Assembly (NCBI GenBank): GCA_945860955.1
Contig: CAMATH010000045.1
Coordinates: forward strand, 1 to 58,859
Source: Planctomicrobium piriforme
GTDB lineage: Bacteria; Planctomycetota; Planctomycetia; Planctomycetales; Planctomycetaceae
DNA length: 58,859 nt
Reading direction: 5' to 3'
This document shows, one piece after another, positions 1-9,627 of this stretch. Numbering within the stretch: position 1 is the first letter of the stretch; each line of letters begins with the position of its first letter. Below the pieces are notes generated by a model. That model made no database searches, was not told the origin of the DNA, and saw only the letters and a program-made list of their open reading frames with translations. A program made the position numbers and the translations under genes.

Positions 1-81
1 AAGCGACTGCGACCCCCGCACCCGAGACCGGATAATGGCAGCGGCCTGAGGCAACTTCTCCACCTCCGTAAACTCGCGCAC

Positions 82-405
82 TCAATCGACGCCTGCGACG
101 AGCGCCGCCGGACCGCGCGCCGACCGCGGGGTTATTGAGCAGTTACCAATTCCCGCATCTCGATCACACCAAGTCGAGACATAGCCCAGAGGCTCGTTCG
201 AGTCTCCTGCTAAGACAAAGATCCCGCGAGGATCCCGCCGTAAGTCGTCGTCCAAATGCCGCGCTTTACGCCATTGCCAATCGTGCCCGTTGATCTCGCC
301 GTGAACCTGTTCGATGCCCTGATCGATGGAAACTCCGTCAAACGCCTCAATCGTCATTCGCTTGAGGGTCGGCAAATCAGCGGGGACGAACTGGCGGATC
401 TGCAT
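82..405 (-). pseudogene. GNAT acetyltransferase, truncated by frameshift
   Basis: The N-terminal half of a GNAT-family N-acetyltransferase, 107 codons from the ATG at 405 (MQIRQFVPADLP) to a stop at 82. It keeps the first strand, helices and the strand LGYVSTWCDRDAGIGN. In intact relatives this leads into the acetyl-CoA loop (R/Q-x-x-G-x-G/A), but here the frame runs into unrelated residues and stops. Another frame just downstream reads NNPAVGARSGGA, which resembles the missing NLAV-x-x-x-x-RG-x-G segment, so small indels are likely. GNAT membership is inferred from the N-terminal pattern; the acceptor substrate cannot be read. Without the cofactor loop the product should be inactive. A sequencing error is an alternative explanation. 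Confidence 0.55.
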
Positions 406-433
406 GGAGGGATTGAGACGCAAAAGTGCTGTA

Positions 434-453
434 GTGTGGATTTCAATCCACAC
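434..453. repeat. Perfect 9-bp inverted repeat upstream of the GNAT remnant
   Basis: The arms GTGTGGATT and AATCCACAC are separated by two bases. The hairpin lies about 30 bases upstream of the GNAT start. It could be an operator or a remnant of the repeats that follow it. Confidence 0.5.
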
Positions 454-480
454 GCCTTAATACGATGCGTTTGCTTGGTA

Positions 481-573
481 GGACGGGTCTCTGACCCGTC
501 CGAAAAAAATGGCGGCGTGGGTTCCGAGTTGCACCCCGCCGCCGTAGGACGGGTCAGAGACCCGTCCTACGGC
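481..573. repeat. Two copies of a GGACGGGTC / GACCCGTCC palindrome
   Basis: The first copy (481-501) has 9-base arms around TCT. The second (541-573) has 15-base perfect arms GCCGTAGGACGGGTC and GACCCGTCCTACGGC around AGA. The two copies lie in opposite orientation in the 235-base gap between the GNAT remnant and the isomerase gene. A partial third copy lies at 5757-5773. This looks like a short REP-like dispersed element, or a bidirectional terminator between the convergent-side gene ends. Confidence 0.75.
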
Positions 574-640
574 GGCCTGTGGGCTACGTCTCAATTCAGG
601 CCTCGTAGAATAAAATTCACGCTATGGTCGGCTGTGAAAA

Positions 641-1639
641 CTACTCGGCGAACGCCGCGTCAAACGCCCGCTGCGACGGTTCGAAGTCGACGTTCTTCAC
701 GAACTGACACGCTTCCTTCGCCCCCGCTTCGCGGTCCATCCCCATGTCTTCCCATTCGATGGACAGGGGGCCTGAGTATTTCGCGTGGTTCAACGCGCGA
801 ATGATCTCTTCAAATCGCACGCCGCCGCGACCGACAGAACGGAAGTCCCAGCCGCGACGCGGATCGCCGAACGACAGGTGACTCGCCAAAATTCCCGAGC
901 GTCCATTGAGAGTGACGCTGGCGTCCTTCATATGGACGTGATAGATGCGGTTTGGGAAGAACCGAATGAATTCGGCGGGGTCGACTCCCTGCCAGATCAA
1001 GTGGCTGGGGTCAAAGTTGAATCCGAACTCCTCGCGGTTGTCGATCGCATCGAGTGCCCTCTGCGCCGAGTAAACGTCGAACGCGATTTCGGTCGGATGA
1101 ACTTCGAGCGCGAACTTCACGCCGCATTCCTGAAACACATCCAGAATCGGATTCCACCGGTCGGCGAACTGCGTGAAGCCCGCTTCGAGCATCGACTTGG
1201 GGGTCGGGGGGAAGTCGTAAATCAGATGCCAGATGCTCGAACCGGTAAAGCCGTTGACGACAGACACGCCCAGCTTCTTGGCCGCACGGGCGGTGTTCTG
1301 CATTTCTTCGGCGGCCCGCTGATTCACCTTCGCCGGGTTGCCGTCGCCCCAGATGTAGTCGGGCAGAATCGACTTATGGCGGGCGTCGATGTTGTCGCAC
1401 ACCGCCTGGCCGACCAGGTGATTCGAGATCGCGAAGAGCTGCAGATCGTACTTTTCGAGGAGTTCCCGCTTGCGGGCGCAGTAGGTGTCGTTCGACAGCG
1501 CCTTGTCGACTTCAAAGTGGTCTCCCCAGCACGCCAGTTCGAGTCCGTCATACCCCCAATCGCTTGCTTTCTTGCACAGTTCTTCGAGGGGCAGATCGGC
1601 CCATTGACCGGTAAACAATGTGACGGGACGACGAGCCAT
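641..1639 (-). CDS. Sugar phosphate isomerase/epimerase (xylose isomerase-like TIM barrel)
   Basis: A 332-residue cytoplasmic protein of the AP-endonuclease-2/xylose-isomerase TIM-barrel superfamily, which isomerises or epimerises sugars using a divalent metal. Metal-ligand-like residues sit at the barrel strand ends: [24 protein letters not shown] and LSIEWED, giving the expected Glu-Asp/His-His-Glu set. The start is placed at the ATG at 1639 ([13 protein letters not shown]), where family similarity begins; an upstream start at 1681 would add 14 unconvincing residues. Planctomycete genomes carry many paralogues of this family, often in carbohydrate breakdown. The substrate is not readable from sequence. 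No operon partner is visible. Confidence 0.88.
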   Translation of the reverse strand: MARRPVTLFTGQWADLPLEELCKKASDWGYDGLELACWGDHFEVDKALSNDTYCARKRELLEKYDLQLFAISNHLVGQAVCDNIDARHKSILPDYIWGDGNPAKVNQRAAEEMQNTARAAKKLGVSVVNGFTGSSIWHLIYDFPPTPKSMLEAGFTQFADRWNPILDVFQECGVKFALEVHPTEIAFDVYSAQRALDAIDNREEFGFNFDPSHLIWQGVDPAEFIRFFPNRIYHVHMKDASVTLNGRSGILASHLSFGDPRRGWDFRSVGRGGVRFEEIIRALNHAKYSGPLSIEWEDMGMDREAGAKEACQFVKNVDFEPSQRAFDAAFAE

Positions 1640-1798
1640 CGCGGAGAGTCCTTGACAAAGGGGTGAATTCGAGGCGTACACCTCCTGGGAGAATCTCCCG
1701 GTAAGCTAAGTCAGAGATGGCGCGAAGTCAATCGGCGACGAGGGGGCGTTGAAATCGGGAGGATGGCTTCCCAGTGATCCGCGCGATCACGGAGAATT

Positions 1799-1985
1799 GT
1801 CGCGACGACGCTCCTGCGGCGTCGCGACCGACGGCGCAGCCGGCGGTTAGGTCGGTAAGCGTCACCCGTCATTTGACTTCACCGTCGCGCAAGCAGGCGT
1901 TTCCGATACCGCGTTTCAATCTGTCTCCACTCAACTTTGCCGCCGAACGTCCAGACCGCGGCGTCGTAGGAACGCCGTCCGCCAC
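1799..1985. repeat. Dispersed repeat A, copy 1 (hairpin modules)
   Basis: Within the 378-base gap 1640-2017. A hairpin GTCGCGACG...CGTCGCGAC (1799-1828) is followed by an 87-base block (1899-1985) that recurs almost identically at 57345-57430. The block contains TTTCAATCTGTCTCCACTC and a second hairpin CGGCGT...ACGCCG. The first hairpin core, GCGACGACGCTCC, is shared with the repeats at 19374 and 41822. No coding sequence of its own is evident. Confidence 0.8.
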
Positions 1986-2017
1986 AGCTCCGCACGAGTC
2001 CCCTCAGACGCTGCGGA

Positions 2018-2320
2018 TTACCGTCGGCGCAGTGACTTATCCCCCAGCCGCGACTCCGGAAAGAAGCTCATCCAGACCATCGCGAAAATCGCCGGCCCGG
2101 TTCCGAATAGCAGACACCCGAAAGGCAAGGCCACGAGTGTCGCATAAACGGCGGGAATCAATCCTACATTCCGAAGCATTTGAACGGCAAACACGACCAG
2201 CAGCGGAACACTTCCCAGTAGTCCGCAGGTGAAAAAGGCCCTCCTGATGGCACGGTCCTTCCGAATTTCGTTTCGAGTTCGCAGCTTGGCGATCAACTTT
2301 TCCTCTTCTTCGTCGATCAT
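2018..2320 (-). CDS. Small two-helix membrane protein, paralogue of its neighbour
   Basis: A 100-residue protein of unknown function. An acidic, charged N-terminus (MIDEEEEKLIAKLRTRNEIRKD) is followed by two hydrophobic segments near residues 30-50 and 55-85, and it ends with FFPESRLGDKSL. Its start overlaps the stop of the upstream gene by four bases (ATGA), so the two are translationally coupled. The C-terminal pattern GxGPAxxAxxWxxFFPExxLG is shared with that neighbour, indicating an old tandem duplication. Probably an inner-membrane protein; I do not recognise a named family. Confidence 0.7.
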   Translation of the reverse strand: MIDEEEEKLIAKLRTRNEIRKDRAIRRAFFTCGLLGSVPLLVVFAVQMLRNVGLIPAVYATLVALPFGCLLFGTGPAIFAMVWMSFFPESRLGDKSLRRR

Positions 2321-2685
2321 CGATTGTAAATTCGCTCAGTAAAGTCCGGCTGCCGTTCCAGCGGACTGGCGAGCGGCGAAATCTCTCCACGAAATAACTC
2401 GGCGTTCCCCAGCATCGATTCCGGAAAAACCCTGAGCCAGATCCAGGCACCGGCGGCGGGGCCGATACCAAATGCCGGGAGCGCCGCCGCCGCGAAAGCA
2501 ATGGCCCCCACCCATTGCAAGACATCGCGGGGACTGCTTTTTCCGTCCCGCAGAACGACGACAAACAAGGAGAGCGAGCCGATCACTCCTGCGGCCAAAA
2601 ACACTCTCACAACGCCGCGGCGAATGCGGGTTTTCACAGCGATTCGGGCGGTGACCGCGAGTTGATTCAGCAACCGATCGCTCAT
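2317..2685 (-). CDS. Small membrane protein, paralogue of the downstream gene
   Basis: 122 residues from the ATG at 2685 (MSDRLLNQLAV); a start at 2745 would run into the neighbouring dehydrogenase gene and is less likely. A basic N-terminal helix is followed by two hydrophobic segments (VFLAAGVIGSLSLFVVVL and WVGAIAFAAAALPAFGIGPA). It ends with IWLRVFPESMLGNAELFRGE, which matches FFPESRLGD of the next gene. Predicted inner-membrane protein of unknown role. The two-gene unit has a four-base overlap. The family is not recognised. Confidence 0.68.
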   Translation of the reverse strand: MSDRLLNQLAVTARIAVKTRIRRGVVRVFLAAGVIGSLSLFVVVLRDGKSSPRDVLQWVGAIAFAAAALPAFGIGPAAGAWIWLRVFPESMLGNAELFRGEISPLASPLERQPDFTERIYNR

Positions 2686-2722
2686 GGAATTCGCCTGAAG
2701 TGTGGCGCAACAGGTCAGTCCG

Positions 2723-3493
2723 TCACACCGCCGTATAACCGCCATCGACCATCAGATGCGCTCCCGTCACGTAGGAAGCGTCGTCCGAAACGAGGAAGAG
2801 AATCGTCGACGCGATTTCACTCGGGTCGGCGATCCGTTTCATCATGCAGCTTCCCCCCCAGGTCGGATCCTTATCCGCAGCGGCACGATCCATGCCTTCT
2901 TGCCGAGACAGCCGTTCGACAATTTGCGTCCAGACCGTTCCCGGACAGACCGCGTTCACTCGGATGTTGTGCGGTGCCAGATCGAGCGCCATGCAGCGCG
3001 ACATCGTCGCGATCGCCGCTTTGGTGGCGTTGTACGTCACGAATTCCGGTTGTGCGATGAAACTGGAAATCGATCCCAGATTCACGATCGCCCCCCCGCC
3101 CGCCCACTTGATCTCGGGCACCACATGCTTCGCCACCAGCGACGCCCCAATCACATTGACATCGAGAATCCTGCGCCATTCTTCGACCGTGGCGTCGATT
3201 CCCTTCAGGACAAAAACCGCCGCGTTGTTCACCAGGATGTGGATTTTGCCAAACGCCTTCACCCCCGCGGCGACCATCGCGATGATGCTCGCTTCGTTCG
3301 CGACGTCGGTTTCGACGAACAGCGCCCGTCCCCCGGCGGCCTGAATCTCGGCGGCAGTCTTGTTACCAAGTTCGACGTTGACGTCGGCGATGATCACCGC
3401 CGCCCCCTCCTGGGCGAACCTCACGCAGGTCGCTTTGCCGATCCCGTCGGCACCTCCGGTGACGACGGCGACTTTGTTTTCAATTCGACCCAT
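2723..3493 (-). CDS. SDR-family NAD(P)-dependent oxidoreductase
   Basis: A 256-residue classical short-chain dehydrogenase/reductase. The nucleotide-binding TGGADGIG lies at residues 12-19, NNAA at 89-92, catalytic Ser in LGSISSF near 143, and Tyr154/Lys158 in YNATK. An acidic residue after strand 2 (IIADVN) favours NAD over NADP. It ends in the usual VTGAHLMVDGGYTAV. The length is normal and the enzyme cytoplasmic. The substrate is unknown; 3-oxoacyl-ACP, sugar and steroid reductases share these motifs. It lies on the same strand as the two small membrane proteins downstream, with a 37-base gap. Confidence 0.92.
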   Translation of the reverse strand: MGRIENKVAVVTGGADGIGKATCVRFAQEGAAVIIADVNVELGNKTAAEIQAAGGRALFVETDVANEASIIAMVAAGVKAFGKIHILVNNAAVFVLKGIDATVEEWRRILDVNVIGASLVAKHVVPEIKWAGGGAIVNLGSISSFIAQPEFVTYNATKAAIATMSRCMALDLAPHNIRVNAVCPGTVWTQIVERLSRQEGMDRAAADKDPTWGGSCMMKRIADPSEIASTILFLVSDDASYVTGAHLMVDGGYTAV

Positions 3494-3547
3494 GGAGGCT
3501 TTGCAAAGGATGAAGGAGGAAGGATGAGGGATGAAAACCGAAGAGGG

Positions 3548-4630
3548 TTATTCTTCGTCGATGGATTTGGCGTTGTCGGCGGCTTCTTTTTGAATGCGGG
3601 TGACGTCGTCGGCGAGTTGTTTGAGTTCCGCCGGCTTCACATCGCCTCGCTCGGCCAACGCGTTGAGCCGCGCTGCGACGCCTTCGAGTTGTTTTGGCAC
3701 CGCCTCCGGGTCAACCGCAGCCCGGCCGGGATTCGGGCGAATATTCCGGAATCCTCGCGGGAGGTTGCGGCGACGCATTTGCGGGACCACATTGGGCGGA
3801 AACACGCCTCCCGGGAAGTTGCCGACGAAAACGTCGTCCGCTCCCTGTTTGCCAAACTCTTCGTAGAGCTTAAACGCCTCGGGGTGTTTCTTTTTCAGCT
3901 CGTCTTCGTTTTTCGCCGAGAACTTCTTTGTCTCAGCCGGCTTGCCTGCCGCTGGCGGTTCCGTGATCTCGACGGTGATGTCGTTGCCGTCCCTGTGAAC
4001 GACGCGCACCTTGCGTTCCCCTTCGGTCACGATCACTTCCACCTGACCGTTGTTGTTCGTCACCTGCATCTGCCGGCCGGCACCTCCAAGCGGTATCCCC
4101 CGCATGTTGATGCGAATGCCGGGCTGCAGTCCCCCAAACGGATTCCCCGGGTTGAACGGGTTTCCCCCGTTGGCGGGTTTCGGAGGGTCAATGACGGCGG
4201 CCGCCCGACGGGCAATCGCCGCGTTGGGGCTGTCACACAGGCGTTTGAGCGCGATCGCCGCGTCGGCCTGCGCGTCGACATCCTTCCCCTCGTACAGCGA
4301 CTTCAGAATCGCCAGACAACGGGTCGCGATTTCGAGATTCTCATCGCCGGCCCCTTTTTCCACTGCGGGAACCACCGACGCCCCTCCCGAGACCAGCTTC
4401 TTCGAGGCGGCTTCGCGTGCCTCAAATTCCTCGGCGTCGAGCTGGGAGATCAGCTTATCAATCTCGGCGGGAGCGAGTTCGACAACGGCTGGTTTTGGGA
4501 CATCCAGTCCAGGGGGGGGAGCTTCGGGACGTTTAGGCGCGGCGTCCTGACCGACGGCGACGGCAACTCCCAAAAGAGCCAGACACGCGGGAAACACGAC
4601 GCGATGGAGGATGGCGCTCAAGCGACTCAT
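3548..4630 (-). CDS. Exported protein with HEAT-like N-terminal region
   Basis: 360 residues from the ATG at 4630 (MSRLSAILHRVVF), which gives a clear signal peptide ending near AVAVGQ. After a Pro-rich linker, residues of about 50-150 form paired helices (EFEAREAASKKLVSGG, NAAIARRAAAVI) typical of HEAT-type repeats in planctomycetes. A Gly/Asn/Pro-rich middle and a charged helical C-terminus follow. No catalytic motif is seen. Likely periplasmic, possibly a scaffold. A neighbour 87 bases upstream on the same strand encodes a deacetylase, but no functional link is evident. Confidence 0.7.
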   Translation of the reverse strand: MSRLSAILHRVVFPACLALLGVAVAVGQDAAPKRPEAPPPGLDVPKPAVVELAPAEIDKLISQLDAEEFEAREAASKKLVSGGASVVPAVEKGAGDENLEIATRCLAILKSLYEGKDVDAQADAAIALKRLCDSPNAAIARRAAAVIDPPKPANGGNPFNPGNPFGGLQPGIRINMRGIPLGGAGRQMQVTNNNGQVEVIVTEGERKVRVVHRDGNDITVEITEPPAAGKPAETKKFSAKNEDELKKKHPEAFKLYEEFGKQGADDVFVGNFPGGVFPPNVVPQMRRRNLPRGFRNIRPNPGRAAVDPEAVPKQLEGVAARLNALAERGDVKPAELKQLADDVTRIQKEAADNAKSIDEE

Positions 4631-4717
4631 GGTCAGAATTCCAAAACGGGGAGACAGCAACCCAACCGTGCCAGTCTACTCCAAGGGGACCGTCGGCTCC
4701 AGTGGAATTGACACCGG

Positions 4718-5686
4718 CTACCGTTTCCCTCCCGCCATCTCCCGAAACTTCTTCCAGGTGATCACTTCGATTCCCTGCCGCTTGATCTCGGCGGCGATTT
4801 CGGGATCGGTGAAAATCCGACGATCGCCGTCCCGACGCGCGGCACTGTTGGTGACGGCCCGCAGCTCTTCGTCCAGCACGCCGCAATGAATGATCAGTTC
4901 GGTCACACCGGGAGACAGTCCACGCAAGGTCTTGAGATAGTTCTCTTTCCGCTCTTCGTGCGTCTCTCCCTCGTAGAACTGGGCCAGTCCGTCGAGTACG
5001 GGCATCTTTTTCGCATCGAGCTGCGCCAGCAGTTCTTTGCCCCGCTCTTTGAGTGCCGGGTACTGCTTGACGACCGGTCCGTCGATCTGCCGCAGGAACA
5101 GCATCGGCAGATCGTATTCCAGCCCGACACGCACATAGACCTCAATGATATCGGGCCGGCTGACGAGCGCCCCCATGTGGGTATCGAGATGGCTGATCGG
5201 AATCCCCAGCTCCCGGGCGCGATCGATCTGGGCTTTGAGTTCGATCTCCACTTCGTCCGCCTTCGCGTTCGCGACCACTTCGGGAACACTGCGATAGAGG
5301 TAACCATCCTTTCCAACCAGGCTGGGGACTTTCGCCTTCCCCGCCACCGGACCCCAGCGGTAATGCTTCCATTCCGCGTTGAGTGTCAGATGAATGCCGT
5401 AGTCGTACTGTGGATGTTCCCGCGCATAGTCGGCGAATTCCGTCACCCAGGGGCAGGGAACCATGATCGCGCATGACGAAACTATCCCCTTTTCCAGAGC
5501 CTCGATAGTTCCCCGATTCACCGAATGACACATCCCCGCGTCGTCGGCATGGATGATGAGGTATTTTTGCGCCGCGGGCGGGTCGGCGGCAAGACTCTCA
5601 TCCCACGAGATTCCTACACTGACTGTGGCCAGACAGGCCGCGACGCGACAGACGGCGGACAGCGAACGGATCAGCGAATTCGGCAC
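4718..5686 (-). CDS. YdjC/ChbG/HpnK-family carbohydrate deacetylase, exported
   Basis: 322 residues. Members remove N-acetyl groups from oligosaccharides with a divalent metal. The catalytic and metal motifs are HADDAG (residues 46-51), HLTLN (99-103) and HLDTHMG (166-172), all intact. An N-terminal signal peptide ([18 protein letters not shown]) suggests a periplasmic enzyme, which is common in planctomycetes but not in E. coli ChbG. The GTG at 5686 is chosen because a GGAG lies six bases upstream; a TTG at 5701 would place that ribosome site inside the gene. The oligosaccharide substrate is unknown. Confidence 0.87.
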   Translation of the reverse strand: MPNSLIRSLSAVCRVAACLATVSVGISWDESLAADPPAAQKYLIIHADDAGMCHSVNRGTIEALEKGIVSSCAIMVPCPWVTEFADYAREHPQYDYGIHLTLNAEWKHYRWGPVAGKAKVPSLVGKDGYLYRSVPEVVANAKADEVEIELKAQIDRARELGIPISHLDTHMGALVSRPDIIEVYVRVGLEYDLPMLFLRQIDGPVVKQYPALKERGKELLAQLDAKKMPVLDGLAQFYEGETHEERKENYLKTLRGLSPGVTELIIHCGVLDEELRAVTNSAARRDGDRRIFTDPEIAAEIKRQGIEVITWKKFREMAGGKR

Positions 5687-5756
5687 GAGAATCTCCTGCA
5701 ATAGCGCGGCCCTTGAATGATACCCCTTTCGACTGAAATTGAGGCGTCACCCCGGT

Positions 5757-5773
5757 TGGACGGGTCTCTGACC
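5757..5773. repeat. Partial copy of the GGACGGGTC palindrome
   Basis: TGGACGGGTCTCTGACC matches the left arm and loop of the repeats at 481-573, with the right arm broken off. It lies in the 307-base divergent gap between the deacetylase and the DUF1501 gene, which otherwise shows no gene. Confidence 0.5.
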
Positions 5774-5993
5774 AGAGTCTTGCTCGCATTTCTACAACGG
5801 CATGCTCAGGGATGCCACAGTGCGAATTGTAGAATTCCGCCAGCGATTCGTGTTTTTCGAAAGTCAGATGTCCGTTCGGTGGCAGGCTTGGACAAACGAC
5901 TCGTTTCAGGCCGCGAGGTGAATCAACCTCTCGCAAACATCGACAGGGATTGATATATTCACTTGCGGGCGCCCCTTCCGATCGACTCATACC

Positions 5994-7370
5994 ATGCGAC
6001 AGCCAATCCACAACGTGCCATGCCCCGGCCCCGTTCGTCGTCGGGATTTTCTCCAGGCGGGGCTACTGGTGGCAGGAGGACTGACGCAGGCAGACGTCTT
6101 GGCCGCTCGGGCGCTGGCGGGCGAGTCGCACCGCGAGACGTCGGTGATCGTGTTGTATTTGCATGGTGGTCCCTCTCAACTGGAAACCTATGATCTGAAG
6201 CCCAAAGCGCCGATTGAATATCGTAGTGTTTTCGAACCGATCTCCACCAATGTTCCCGGGATGGAGATTTGCGAACTGTTCCCGCTTCAGGCGAAAATGG
6301 CCGATCGATTCGCGCTGGTTCGTTCCGTGCGGCACACGATGAGCAGCCACAGCGACGGTGGCATTGAAGTTCTGACCGGCAAGACACCTGTACGTCCTGA
6401 CCCGGCGTCACTGTCCAAGAGCGAACATCCCGATCTGGGGTCCGTGGCGAGTCGACTCTTGGGGCCACATCCCGCCGCCCTCCCGCGCTACGTGGCGATC
6501 CCCCAGCAACTTTACATGGTTCGGCCCGCGTACCTGGGGCTGCACCATGGACCGCTAGGGGTTGGCGATCCAGCGGCGGAGAACTTCAAGCCGCCGACGA
6601 TGCGGATCGCCGCGGGTAATGAGGGGCGTGGTCTCGACGATCGTGCCGGCTTGATCCGACAGTTCGACCGGTTGAAAGGAAATCTCGACCAGCGCGGCAG
6701 CTTTGAAGGAACTGACAAATTCCGCGAACTGGCGGTGTCGATGCTCACCGGCCCCCAGGTCGCCGACGCGTTCGACCTCTCGCAGGAGCCACACGAGCTG
6801 CGGGATCGTTACGGACGCACTCACTGGGGACAGTCGTGCCTGCTGGCGCGTCGTTTGTGCGAAGCGGGAACCAGCGTAGTGACGGTCTACATCGATGCGG
6901 CGAAGTCGGGTCCGGAATTCACGAACTGGGACGACCACATTCAAAACGCGGGACGCCCCGGCCACTTCGCACAGTACATGCGAAACCGCCTCCCCTACCT
7001 CGACCAGGCGTTGTCCGCCCTGATCGAAGATCTCCATGCCCGCGGCAGCGATCAACGCGTCATGGTCGCGGTCTTCGGGGAGTTCGGTCGAACCCCCCGA
7101 CTCAGTCACAACGTCAATGGAACGGGCCGCGACCACTGGCCTGACGCCCAGTCTGTGCTACTGGCTGGCGGCGGGTTGAAAACAGGACAGGTCGTGGGAG
7201 CGACGAATTCGAAAGCTGAGTTTCCGACCGAGCGCCCCCTGACCCCGAAGGATATTCTGGCGACGATCTATCGTCACCTGGGGATCGACAGGCACATTGC
7301 CTTCCTGGACCATGCGGGCCGGCCGGTTCCGGTCCTGAGTGAAGGCGCACCGATCCCGGAACTGATTTAA
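5994..7370 (+). CDS. DUF1501 protein (Tat-exported, alkaline-phosphatase-like fold)
   Basis: 458 residues with a twin-arginine signal (RRRDFLQAGLLVAGG). DUF1501 proteins are abundant in planctomycetes and related to the sulfatase/alkaline phosphatase superfamily; their reaction is not established. Family hallmarks are present: LYLHGGPSQLETYD near residue 50, GQSCLLARRLCEAG in the middle, and FGEFGRTPRL followed by GRDHWPDAQSVLLAGGG near residue 370. It ends with the usual TPKDILATIYRHLGID. Usually such genes follow a DUF1549/DUF1553 cytochrome gene, but this one stands alone, divergent from the deacetylase. Confidence 0.92.
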   Translation: MRQPIHNVPCPGPVRRRDFLQAGLLVAGGLTQADVLAARALAGESHRETSVIVLYLHGGPSQLETYDLKPKAPIEYRSVFEPISTNVPGMEICELFPLQAKMADRFALVRSVRHTMSSHSDGGIEVLTGKTPVRPDPASLSKSEHPDLGSVASRLLGPHPAALPRYVAIPQQLYMVRPAYLGLHHGPLGVGDPAAENFKPPTMRIAAGNEGRGLDDRAGLIRQFDRLKGNLDQRGSFEGTDKFRELAVSMLTGPQVADAFDLSQEPHELRDRYGRTHWGQSCLLARRLCEAGTSVVTVYIDAAKSGPEFTNWDDHIQNAGRPGHFAQYMRNRLPYLDQALSALIEDLHARGSDQRVMVAVFGEFGRTPRLSHNVNGTGRDHWPDAQSVLLAGGGLKTGQVVGATNSKAEFPTERPLTPKDILATIYRHLGIDRHIAFLDHAGRPVPVLSEGAPIPELI

Positions 7371-7653
7371 CAGCGAACTGCAGCGTCGGTGTTGGTAGAA
7401 CGGTTTTGCAGGGGCGAGGCTTGCGAAACTTGCCCCCGCGCGGCATGATTAGTCCAGCAACATCGGTTTCCCCAACTCCCCGCCATTCCACGTTCGTCAT
7501 TTCTCAGCCGACCGGCTCCCTGAAGAATCTCGGATTCGGTCCCTTCGTGAATTCCTGTCGAATTGGCCGTCGTTCCTTTCGGAAGCCGCCGGCCCGCTGC
7601 CAATCAACCAACACAACCTGTCTCACCTGCATCCTCATTGGGATTTCCTGCGG

Positions 7654-8280
7654 ATGGTGGGCGCTTTGCGAGAAGTTCCAGTCATCGGCCTGATCGGCGG
7701 AGTCGGTTCAGGCAAGAGTTTTGTCACCCGTGGCCTCGCCGCGCGGCGGCCCGTGGAAGTCATCGTCGCCGACCAGATTGGCCACGATGCGTTGAAACTG
7801 CCCGAGGTGAAGGACGAAATCCGCCGATTTTTCGGGGAGGGAGTCTTTGGCGCCGACGGAGAGATCGACCGCCCGAAAATGAGTGACCGAGTTTTTGGAA
7901 CCGACGCCGCGGCTCAGTCGCGGAGGTCGGTCTTGGAGTCCATCGTGCATCCCCGAATCACCGCGGAAGTGGATCGACGAATCGAACAATCGCGTCGGCG
8001 TAAAGATCTCGCCGCGATTCTGGTAGACGCGCCCCTGCTTCTCGAAGCGGGCTGGCATACGCTGTGCGACCATGTGGTGTTTGTGGATTGCCCGCGAGAG
8101 ACGCGATTGGAACGGGTGATGAACAATCGCGGATGGTCGGCGGCGGAGCTGGATCGCAGGGAGGCGAGTCAGTGGACGCTGGAGGCCAAACTCGCCGCGG
8201 CCAACCTGGTGGTCGACAATTCGGAACATGGCCACGCGGTGGATGAACTGGAACGATATTTGGACGAGATCCACCCATGA
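7654..8280 (+). CDS. coaE: Dephospho-CoA kinase
   Basis: 208 residues. Catalyses the last step of coenzyme A synthesis, ATP-dependent phosphorylation of dephospho-CoA, in the cytoplasm. The P-loop GGVGSGKS lies at residues 15-22. Further family signatures are [12 protein letters not shown], a region around [16 protein letters not shown] and [14 protein letters not shown]. The length is typical. Its stop overlaps the rho start (ATGA), so coaE and rho are coupled; ribH and nusB follow, forming a housekeeping run. The 283-base region upstream (7371-7653) holds no recognised gene. Confidence 0.95.
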   Translation: MVGALREVPVIGLIGGVGSGKSFVTRGLAARRPVEVIVADQIGHDALKLPEVKDEIRRFFGEGVFGADGEIDRPKMSDRVFGTDAAAQSRRSVLESIVHPRITAEVDRRIEQSRRRKDLAAILVDAPLLLEAGWHTLCDHVVFVDCPRETRLERVMNNRGWSAAELDRREASQWTLEAKLAAANLVVDNSEHGHAVDELERYLDEIHP

Positions 8281-9617
8281 ACGACGAAGAAGAAGACGTC
8301 GACATCCTCCCCCCCCGTTCGACCGACCAGAAGTACGACGAAATCAAGCGGGGCGACACGCATATCGCCGAGCTGCAGCGGATGACGATGCAGCAGTTGC
8401 TCGCCTCTGCGCGCAAAGAAGGTCTGGTTGACTACACCGGCCTGAAAAAGCAGGATCTGATCTTTCGCATCCTCAAAGAGCGCACGAAGCTCAATGGGTT
8501 GATGTTTGGCGAGGGGACTCTGGAGATTCTGCCCGACGGCTTCGGGTTCCTCCGCAGTCCCGATTACCACTACCTTCCGTGTCCGGACGATATCTATGTC
8601 TCCCCCAGCCAGATCCGGCGGTTCGGGCTGAAAACCGGCACGACGGTCGCTGGCCAGATCCGCCCCCCCAAGGAGAGCGAACGCTACTTCGCCCTGCTGC
8701 GTGTGGAGGCGATCAACGGGCAGGATCCGAACCTGCTGCCCGAAAAAGTTCCGTATGACGAACTGACCCCGCTGCATCCAACGCGACGTCTGCGGCTCGA
8801 AGCGGGGCCAGAGCTGTTCGCCACGCGGGTGGTCGACATGATCGCGCCGATTGGAATGGGTCAGCGGGGACTCATCGTCTCTCCGCCGCGCGCGGGCAAG
8901 ACCATTCTGCTGCAGCAGCTCGCCAAGGCGGTGCTGAAAAATCACCCCGACGCGTACGTGATCATGTTATTGATCGACGAGCGCCCCGAAGAGGTGACCG
9001 AAATGGAACGGCACGTCAAGGGACACAATTGCGAGGTAATCAGCAGCACGTTTGACGAACCCTCCAGCCGGCACATTCAAGTGTCGGAAATGGTGATCGA
9101 AAAAGCGAAACGAATGGTCGAGTACGGCCACGACGTCGTGATTTTTCTGGATTCGATCACGCGCCTGGCCCGGGCCTGGAATACCGAAGTTCCCAACTCG
9201 GGTAAGATTCTCTCGGGAGGGGTCGACGCCAACGCGCTGCAGCATCCGAAGCGTTTTTTTGGGGCGGCCCGCAATGTGGAAGAGGGGGGGAGTCTGACGA
9301 TTATCGCGACCGCGCTCGTCGACACCGGCAGTCGCATGGATGAAGTGATTTTTGAAGAGTTCAAGGGGACCGGCAATACCGAGCTGCATCTCGACCGGCG
9401 GATGGTGGAGAAGCGCATCTGGCCGGCGATTGACGTGAACAAGTCGGGAACCCGTCGCGAAGAGCTGCTGATGGGAGAGGAAGAACTTCGCAGGGTCTGG
9501 ATTCTGCGGCGGATTCTGAACGACATGACCCCGGTCGACGCGATGGAACTGATGGTGACCCGGATGCGCCGGAGCAAAACGAATTCCGAGTTCCTGCAGA
9601 GCATGAACCTCGGTTGA
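8277..9617 (+). CDS. rho: Transcription termination factor Rho
   Basis: 446 residues. Hexameric ATP-dependent RNA helicase that ends transcription. The acidic start is followed by the Rho N-terminal helix domain ([15 protein letters not shown]), the cold-shock RNA-binding domain ([19 protein letters not shown]), Walker A (PPRAGKT near 203-209) and Walker B with the adjoining motif [16 protein letters not shown]. The downstream secondary RNA-binding region ([21 protein letters not shown]) is intact. It lacks the long low-complexity insertion found in some phyla. It starts within the coaE stop codon and is followed ten bases later by ribH. Confidence 0.98.
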   Translation: MNDEEEDVDILPPRSTDQKYDEIKRGDTHIAELQRMTMQQLLASARKEGLVDYTGLKKQDLIFRILKERTKLNGLMFGEGTLEILPDGFGFLRSPDYHYLPCPDDIYVSPSQIRRFGLKTGTTVAGQIRPPKESERYFALLRVEAINGQDPNLLPEKVPYDELTPLHPTRRLRLEAGPELFATRVVDMIAPIGMGQRGLIVSPPRAGKTILLQQLAKAVLKNHPDAYVIMLLIDERPEEVTEMERHVKGHNCEVISSTFDEPSSRHIQVSEMVIEKAKRMVEYGHDVVIFLDSITRLARAWNTEVPNSGKILSGGVDANALQHPKRFFGAARNVEEGGSLTIIATALVDTGSRMDEVIFEEFKGTGNTELHLDRRMVEKRIWPAIDVNKSGTRREELLMGEEELRRVWILRRILNDMTPVDAMELMVTRMRRSKTNSEFLQSMNLG

Positions 9618-9627
9618 GGGAGACACG

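Noticed and set aside
481-573. Possible CRISPR array
   Set aside because: Only two palindromic units, in opposite orientation, with no regular spacers and no cas genes.
2702-4711. Long open frame on the plus strand opposite the SDR and HEAT-like genes
   Set aside because: Arg/His/Asp-rich translation typical of an antisense frame in GC-rich DNA; no domain, and the minus-strand genes have clear family motifs.
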